The position numbers were made by a program, and so were the translations under genes. 35,868 nucleotides of DNA from Catenibacterium mitsuoka_A (GTDB lineage Bacteria > Bacillota_I > Bacilli_A > Erysipelotrichales > Coprobacillaceae): NCBI RefSeq assembly GCF_964259225.1, contig NZ_CAXVKN010000017.1, one strand, 5' to 3'. The notes beneath the pieces are model-generated. The model ran no database searches. It worked only from the letters and a program-made list of their open reading frames with translations, and was not told the origin of the DNA. Every line of letters begins with the position of its first letter. The stretch's first letter is position 1. This document shows, in pieces, positions 30,861 through 35,868 of this stretch.

Positions 30861-32024
30861 TTATGCAACTTCGTAAGTCGTAGCATCTCTCAGATTAAGT
30901 GCAGCATTGAAATCTCTGTCTTCGATATATCCACAATCACATCTGAAAATTCTATCTGAAAGCTTTAAATCTTTCTTGATACTTTTACAGCAATGACATG
31001 TCTTAGATGATGGGTACCATCTATCTATAATTCGAAGTTCAATTCCGTTCTCTTTACATTTAGCTTGAAGCTTTGTTTTAAATTCATAAAACTTCTGCGA
31101 AGCAACTGCCTTTGAAAGATGTCTGTTCTTCATCATTCCTGATACGTTTAGATCTTCAATCGTTATATAAGATGGTTTGGTTTTCACTATCTCTGCGATT
31201 GTCTTATTGATGTAATCAGTACGAATATTGTCTATTCTATGATGAAGCTTCTGTATCTTAAGCCTTTGTTTTTGTATATTTCTTTTTTGAGTGGGCCCTC
31301 CTTTCTTTAGATTTTCATACTTTCGAGAAAGACCTCTCTGTTCTCGAGTAAGCTTTTTTTCAAGCTTCTTTAATTTTGCAGATTTGTTGATGTTCTTATA
31401 AGCCTTTCCATTAGAAACAATCGCAAAGTCCTTTAATCCAAGGTCAATGCCAATTCCTTCACTGGAATTATTGGCTGTCGTTTTGTCTGGGATTTCTATA
31501 AGAACTGAAACATAGTATCTGTCAGCCTTTATTGAAACATGACCGCTCTTAATTACGTATCCGTCTTTTGTTGTGGGAATATATCCTTTCTCTTTGATGC
31601 GAACCCAGCCAAGTGACGGAATCTTGATTCTGTGTCTTTCGCAACAACAGTCTTTTGGATTATTCCTTACAAAATACATTTTTACATCAGATCTGCCTTT
31701 CTTCTTAAATTTTGGAAAGTCGCTCTTATGATTAAAGAATCTTGTAAATGCGGTCTGTCCGTTATTTACTGCCTGTGTTACCGATTTTGAATAAGCTTCC
31801 TTGATCCAGGAATATTCTGGATGGTTCGGAAGATATTCATTGTTGAGCCATACTCTAAACTGGCTGCTGCTCATAAACTTTTTGCCACTTTCATGAAGTT
31901 CCTTATTATGAGCAAGATAGAAATTATAGATAAATCTGCAAGTACCTATTGTTTTACGAATCTTGACTTTCTGCTCCTCTGTCGGATTTATTTCCGTCTT
32001 GAAGCTCTTCAGCAATTTCCTCAT
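30861..32024 (-). CDS. tnpB: RNA-guided endonuclease TnpB (IS607/IS605 type)
   Basis: 387-residue TnpB. The N-terminal helical part (about 1-120) starts LLKSFKTEINPTEEQ. The RuvC-like nuclease is complete: GIDLGLKDFAI (about 190-200, first Asp), YITIEDLNVSGM (about 283-294, Glu) and DRDFNAALNL (about 367-376, last Asp). Between the last two, a zinc ribbon holds CHCC and CDCG. All catalytic residues are present, so it may still cut DNA with its omega RNA. It lies downstream of a broken IS607-type recombinase gene, so it cannot be mobilised by that copy. The start codon has a ribosome site closer than usual. Confidence 0.93.
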   Translation of the reverse strand: MRKLLKSFKTEINPTEEQKVKIRKTIGTCRFIYNFYLAHNKELHESGKKFMSSSQFRVWLNNEYLPNHPEYSWIKEAYSKSVTQAVNNGQTAFTRFFNHKSDFPKFKKKGRSDVKMYFVRNNPKDCCCERHRIKIPSLGWVRIKEKGYIPTTKDGYVIKSGHVSIKADRYYVSVLIEIPDKTTANNSSEGIGIDLGLKDFAIVSNGKAYKNINKSAKLKKLEKKLTREQRGLSRKYENLKKGGPTQKRNIQKQRLKIQKLHHRIDNIRTDYINKTIAEIVKTKPSYITIEDLNVSGMMKNRHLSKAVASQKFYEFKTKLQAKCKENGIELRIIDRWYPSSKTCHCCKSIKKDLKLSDRIFRCDCGYIEDRDFNAALNLRDATTYEVA

Positions 32025-32237
32025 CCCTTTCTATCTGTTTTTTATACTTACAAAGCCCTTTGCAACCTGCAGGAGAACACATGAAGTATTGAAATAATAT
32101 TCTGCATGAGTTCTTCATCTGATTTCTAATCTAATTATAGAATAAATGGAAAATTCATGCATCAAGTTCAGCTTCATGAACGCCGATTTATAGGTGTTAA
32201 TAAAATTTAATTTTCATTAACCTGTGGTTTAGGGTAT

Positions 32238-32613
32238 TCAAATTATAGTTTTGATTTTTTCTATTACTTCATCTAATAAATCGTTACACGGTTTACATAA
32301 TCTTCAGTATACTGGTCTAAAATAATTCTTTTGCATTACAAAACTATCTTAAAAATGCAACTTGATTTTGTAAATCATCTTTTTGATTCTTTGTAGACAC
32401 TCTGGCATAAATAACCACCTTACGTTTATCATTTTCAATATTCATACCTTTGAATTGTAGATACTTATCATATGTGTAATAACGCCTATTAGTTAGAGTT
32501 CGGTTTGCCTTTAAAGTACCTTCTCTGTCCCAACGTTGTAATGTCTTAACAGAAACACCTAAAAGTTCAGCAAAATCTTTTGGCTTATAATTTTTGATAT
32601 TTGATGTGTTCAT
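32238..32613 (-). pseudogene. Truncated IS607-family serine recombinase (tnpA)
   Basis: The first 89 codons are typical: a MerR-like HTH (YKPKDFAELLGVSVKTLQRWDREG, split here, about residues 7-30) and the start of the serine recombinase domain, VVIYARVSTKNQKDDLQNQV, including the catalytic Ser in ARVS. The frame then ends at TAG (32344). Further on, in a different register, 32288-32238 still encodes CNDLLDEVIEKIKTII, matching the FNxLLDEV segment of these recombinases. The middle and C-terminal catalytic parts are lost, so the gene is dead. Its position upstream of tnpB is the normal IS607 order. Confidence 0.85.
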
Positions 32614-33366
32614 TTTAACATTCCTCTATGAGCACATTTAAACACATTCAAACACAACAGTTAATATATTCAGTTACTTAGATTTTCTCCTTACATCATT
32701 ATTATACATATTTATTAAGAATTATTCAAAGTAATTTTTTTAGAAATATTTTACTAATAATTGGTTTTCCATTCTTTTATTATATTCCTCAATAGCTTTA
32801 TCTATTTCTCTTTGTTGTTCATTTGATACTTCTAAAATAGATGATTTGATTCTTGTTTCAGATAAATATTTTCTGCCACGATCATTACTTTTCTTTGAAA
32901 ATGAACTGGATTTTTTACTATAGGGCTGATTATAAGTATATTAGCTTTTTTATAATTCTGTTAAATATAGGATAGGGTGTTGATTATTCCACTTTAGTTG
33001 ATCACTCATTCCGATTAGGGTGACCAAGTGTTCCGATGCTCTTGACCAACTAGCCATTTTCGTAAAATTCCGACGGGGTTGTCCAACCATTCCGATGAAC
33101 TTGAGCACCTAAGAAAGTAGGCTAGCCCCTTATCAAACCGTACGTGCACTATTAATGCATACGGCTTACCAGTTTACTATTTATTTAATTTATGATTGGG
33201 CTATCTTGATAAAGAATAGTCCACTTTCTTTAATTTCTCTTTTGTACAGAACGCTATATCTAGTTATTTAAGTTTTTGCATGCATGCCCCTGTTGACATG
33301 ACATATAATCAACTGCCTGTCGCACAAAAAAAGAACCTCATAATGAGATTCTTACTTTCATATTAT
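32614..33366. mobile_element. Gene-free stretch with remnants of a second insertion sequence
   Basis: About 750 bases without an intact gene. At 32740-32930 the minus strand has a short open frame ending IEEYNKRMENQLLVKYF, probably the end of a lost protein. At 32979-33109 there are four to five imperfect copies of a motif like TTGACCA...ATTCCGATG, about 20-35 bases apart, resembling the multiple end repeats of IS21-family elements. At 33137-33172 is an imperfect stem (CCGTACGTGCA / TGCATACGG), of a kind often seen beside such elements and group II introns. No istA, istB or intron protein remains. A terminator at 33331-33353 belongs to the next gene. Confidence 0.5.
33331..33353 (-). terminator. 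Terminator of oleate-hydratase-like gene
   Basis: 11-bp arms with one mismatch (AAGAACCTCAT / ATGAGATTCTT, 1-nt spacer), followed on the minus strand by seven T; 14 bases beyond the stop. Confidence 0.82.
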
Positions 33367-34815
33367 CTAGAAGAACTTATATTCCTTTAATAGGGCTTCT
33401 AGATCAGAGCCCTCTATTCTTCTTAATAGTTCTTTTAAGACAAGACGTTTTGTGAATGACTGAGTTTCCATGAATGTCTCATCACCATATAAAGATGAGA
33501 AGACACTTAAATAGTCTTCAATAGAATAACGATAAGCTGGAATACTTCTAGTGATATGTAATAAACTATACACTGCATTCATTGCGGTATGCACGAGATA
33601 ATCTAAGCTACCTGGATATTCATAAGGTAATGAAACTCCTTCACCTATATAAGCATAATTTAATCCATTGATGTGTGCTTCACAATGAGTACTAGTATGA
33701 GTGTAAGAAACGGTAGAAGCAGACATTAATGAGAGTTCATTAATTTTATCTTGTGGAATACCTAAATGATAAAGCCATTCTGCACATATCTCATAGCCCT
33801 TACTTTCTAACATAGACTTTTCTACATAATCACCTGTTTTCTCTGGATGTAATCCATGAAGGAGAATAACACACTCATTCTCTTTCTGGTTCTTATAGTA
33901 AGGCTGTCTTGGTATTGTCCAGTTGAGTTCCCAGGCTGATTCATTAATTGGAATAACACCACCTGTAATATCTTCACCAGAAAGTGGATCTTTTTGAAGA
34001 ATATTTCTTAAGTAATGGATGATCTTCGCATCATGAGTTGTAATAACTGCATGAACTATAGAATCTTTACTTTGACTTGTATGAATAAATAGAAGATCCT
34101 GGTTTGTCAAATCTATAGTTTCTTCCATACCTTCACTCTTAATAATAAAGGCAGTGGCTTTGTCGTCTTCTATTTCTATATGAGTCACTTCAGTATTGAA
34201 ATGAAAGACTACATGATGTGCCTCTAGATATTCTATAATAGGTACAATCACTGATTCATACATACAATACTTAGGAGAAATCATGCTGTGCGAGGTCAAT
34301 ATATGCATATAACGATGTAATGTCACCTTAAAAGAATAAGCATCATTGACTGGAAATAAAGCATGCCAATAATAGTAGAAATCAGATTCCATAAAGTCCT
34401 GACTGAATACATCTTTAATCTGTTTACCTTCTAATTGTTCATCTGAAGTAAAGAAGAAATGAACAAGTTCTGATATTAATTGATCACTTAATTGTATATT
34501 ATGAATAGTCTTCATAGGTGCATCATGATTTAAATAAGTCATTTCATCTAAAACAGTGAGTCCCTCTGTTTCTATAGAAGGTATAGAACGTAATATATCC
34601 CATAAATAGAGACTACGATTATCTACAAAGGAAAGATAAGATTCATAATGGTGAAATGAATCTACTGAATCTATAATATGAATATGTTCACCCTTTAATG
34701 AACCATCTCTCAATAAATAACAGGCAGTCACTAAGCTAGTAAAGTCACTTCCTAATATATATGCATTATGTGCATCAATGTTTTCTCTTTTTCTTGGCTT
34801 CACAAATAAATCCAT
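33367..34815 (-). CDS. Divergent oleate hydratase (MCRA)-like protein lacking FAD motif
   Basis: 482-residue homologue of oleate hydratase, which adds water to unsaturated fatty acids using FAD; typical enzymes have about 560-640 residues. Conserved landmarks include ACYLLRDGSLKGEHIHI, LRSIPSIETEGLTVLDE, YESVIVPIIEYL, RDPLSGxxxTGG-like KDPLSGEDITGGV, and ICAEWLYHLGIP. The dinucleotide loop GSGLAAL reads GSDFTSL, the following glycine-rich segment is replaced by SVDSFHHYES, the segment carrying the acidic catalytic Glu (GGREMENHFE in enzymes) shrinks to DNRSLYLWD, and about 60 residues are missing mid-protein. The Tyr in MYESVIVP is kept. It is probably inactive or repurposed. GGGGGG supports the ATG at 34815. 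Confidence 0.8.
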   Translation of the reverse strand: MDLFVKPRKRENIDAHNAYILGSDFTSLVTACYLLRDGSLKGEHIHIIDSVDSFHHYESYLSFVDNRSLYLWDILRSIPSIETEGLTVLDEMTYLNHDAPMKTIHNIQLSDQLISELVHFFFTSDEQLEGKQIKDVFSQDFMESDFYYYWHALFPVNDAYSFKVTLHRYMHILTSHSMISPKYCMYESVIVPIIEYLEAHHVVFHFNTEVTHIEIEDDKATAFIIKSEGMEETIDLTNQDLLFIHTSQSKDSIVHAVITTHDAKIIHYLRNILQKDPLSGEDITGGVIPINESAWELNWTIPRQPYYKNQKENECVILLHGLHPEKTGDYVEKSMLESKGYEICAEWLYHLGIPQDKINELSLMSASTVSYTHTSTHCEAHINGLNYAYIGEGVSLPYEYPGSLDYLVHTAMNAVYSLLHITRSIPAYRYSIEDYLSVFSSLYGDETFMETQSFTKRLVLKELLRRIEGSDLEALLKEYKFF

Positions 34816-34860
34816 GGCAATCCCCCCTATCCTCATAGTATAGAAAAAATAAAATATAAA

Positions 34861-34892
34861 AAAATAAACATCCCATACAAGATGTTTATTTT
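34861..34892. terminator. Terminator of TetR gene
   Basis: Perfect 12-bp arms AAAATAAACATC / GATGTTTATTTT with an 8-nt loop between the TetR stop and the oleate-hydratase-like start. T-rich sequence flanks both sides, so the downstream gene needs its own promoter or leaky read-through. Confidence 0.8.
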
Positions 34893-34914
34893 TTATACAT
34901 TATAGTGTTTTTGT

Positions 34915-35472
34915 TTAAAAGGTTTCATAGCGTTTTAAGGCTGCTTTGATGTTTCCTTTGATTGCTTTATCTAGTTTACGGATAATAAGTTCTGGGTCTT
35001 GTCGCATATCATTATTGATCCATTCTAATGTAAGACCGACAAAAGAATACTTATAGAAATTCGCAAGGAACTCTTTGTCATCTTCTCTGACATTCATTCC
35101 TACAGCCTGCTCATCTACAACATCCTTTAATAACTTATATACAATCCTATAAAGATATGTTTCTACATGTTCACGACTAACAGAACGATAAACATTAGTG
35201 ACAAATGGTTTGTTGTCTAAGATAGCACCAAAGAGTGCATAGAGACCTTCTTCCCATGTATTAGTAGTTTTATGGCCCTGTAATACTTCTTCAGCATCCT
35301 GAATACATGACCATTCTACGAGATCATAAATATCCTGGAAATGATAATAGAAAGTCATACGGCTGATACCACAGTCTTCCGCAATATCATTAATAGTGAT
35401 CTTATCAAGAGGCTTCTTTAATAATAAATGTTTCAATGACGCTTCAATAGCGCGTTTCGTAGTTTGTGACAT
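34915..35472 (-). CDS. TetR-family transcription regulator
   Basis: 185-residue TetR regulator. The N-terminal HTH (about 1-55) reads LKKPLDKITINDIAEDCGIS, then RMTFYYHFQDIYDLVEW, the family core. The C-terminal ligand domain (about 70-180) resembles the DhaS/TetR_C_8 type (NVYRSVSREHVETYLYRIVYKLL and LANFYKYSFVGLTLEWI). AAGGAGG fits the ATG at 35472; the frame is open seven codons further. It lies directly upstream of the oleate-hydratase-like gene on the same strand, an arrangement that suggests control of that gene by a fatty acid or membrane signal; that is inference. Confidence 0.9.
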   Translation of the reverse strand: MSQTTKRAIEASLKHLLLKKPLDKITINDIAEDCGISRMTFYYHFQDIYDLVEWSCIQDAEEVLQGHKTTNTWEEGLYALFGAILDNKPFVTNVYRSVSREHVETYLYRIVYKLLKDVVDEQAVGMNVREDDKEFLANFYKYSFVGLTLEWINNDMRQDPELIIRKLDKAIKGNIKAALKRYETF

Positions 35473-35517
35473 TGTGGCCCTCCTTATATTCACTATTATG
35501 CACGTTGTTTTTATATT

Positions 35518-35775
35518 TTACAACAAAAACGTATAGATGATATTGATGATTGGCATAGTAATAATACATAAAAGAACAGATAATGCGTTAATAACTGAAC
35601 TTTCAAAAGCATGATTATCATATAATTGCGCAAACTGAGTCACAGTAGAAGCTGCAGGGCCACTGGCTGCAAGTAATGAAATCATTAATACCTGTGATGC
35701 ACTTGGGAATAGTTTTGTCATACCTGTAAAAATAAAAACTGTTATGAAATGACGATTGTCAAGTGAAAATAACAC
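35518..35775 (-). pseudogene. Fragment of AEC-family (auxin efflux carrier-like) transporter
   Basis: The reading frame encodes the last 80 or so residues of an AEC transporter: MTKLFPSASQVLMISLLAA, then SGPAASTVTQFAQLY and two C-terminal helices to INIIYTFLL. Full proteins are about 310 residues with ten helices. Upstream the same frame holds an Asn-Glu repeat (NESENENENQ) and then TAA at about 35816, with no start codon and no further AEC sequence, so the gene has lost its first two thirds. Expression is unlikely. Confidence 0.75.
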
Positions 35776-35868
35776 ATTTCTTTGATTTTCGTTTTCGTTT
35801 TCGCTTTCGTTTTATATTGTTTTTTTAAATCAAGGACATAGGACAAGAAACTTCTATACAGATTTATC
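35776..35868. repeat. Hexanucleotide repeat at broken AEC gene
   Basis: At about 35788-35812 the plus strand has four near-perfect CGTTTT units (one reads CGCTTT). It marks the upstream edge of the AEC remnant. The rest of this stretch to the window edge shows no recognisable gene. Confidence 0.6.

Noticed and set aside
33121..33180. Group II intron
   Set aside because: The imperfect stem CCGTACGTGCA / TGCATACGG resembles sequence often found near such introns, but there is no reverse transcriptase gene and no recognisable domain V.
35742..35868. Minus-strand frame open to the window edge with a KTKAKTKTK run
   Set aside because: Its composition comes from the hexamer repeat and it overlaps the AEC remnant; no domain is recognisable. 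It could be the end of a gene outside the window but cannot be supported.
1..35868. CRISPR array
   Set aside because: No regularly spaced identical repeats of 20-40 bases and no cas genes are visible; the only clustered repeats are the short imperfect IS21-like units.

Overview
The window looks like chromosomal DNA of a low-GC, Gram-positive gut anaerobe. The AT-rich sequence, strong AGGAGG-type ribosome sites, TG-extended -10 promoters and gene content (split class I fumarase, MurR/RpiR regulators, HPr-like protein, GH1 phospho-beta-glucosidase, MurE with a DNPR motif, short-form HisG plus HisZ) suggest Erysipelotrichia, probably the Coprobacillaceae (Catenibacterium/Kandleria-like). That placement is inference from family knowledge, not a database match. 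Almost every gene is on the minus strand, so transcription runs right to left; the exceptions are the rhodanese-like gene, the gntR-ABC operon and crcB.

Layout, left to right. 1-4.3 kb: flavodoxin-like protein, HU, then a four-gene operon in which two paralogous RpiR regulators flank the two fumarase/tartrate dehydratase subunits. 4.3-6.7 kb: M19 dipeptidase, an orphan small protein and a HAD phosphatase, then an HPr homologue lacking the phosphorylatable histidine. 6.7-10.7 kb: tRNA-Trp, a rhodanese-like protein without its cysteine, a 6-phospho-beta-glucosidase, and a divergent YtrA-type GntR/ABC operon. 10.7-16.1 kb: a small membrane protein, an EamA transporter, enolase behind two matching palindromes, a degenerate IrrE-like protein, and a LysR/membrane protein/metallo-beta-lactamase-fold cluster. 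16.1-21.2 kb: crcB, a TSCPD protein, mgtE, a galactokinase-like GHMP kinase, a CDF transporter and a RepA_N-like protein. 21.2-29.9 kb: hisJ and murE, then a compact his operon (hisZ-G-D-B-H-A-F-IE). 30-33.3 kb: a RelE/Phd toxin-antitoxin pair and mobile-element debris (an IS607-type element with intact tnpB and broken tnpA, and IS21-like end repeats). 33.3-35.9 kb: a divergent oleate-hydratase-like protein, a TetR regulator and a fragment of an AEC transporter.

The most striking signal is upstream of the his operon. An 18-codon leader ORF with its own ribosome site encodes four consecutive histidines. It is followed by a chain of mutually exclusive RNA pairings and a strong intrinsic terminator directly before hisZ. 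This is the layout of ribosome-mediated transcription attenuation, as in the enterobacterial his leader, but in a Firmicutes-type genome where T-box or protein-based control would be the usual expectation. Other notable signals are several paralogues that keep a fold but lack catalytic residues (HPr-like, rhodanese-like, oleate-hydratase-like, IrrE-like) and several clean palindromic operators next to predicted promoters.
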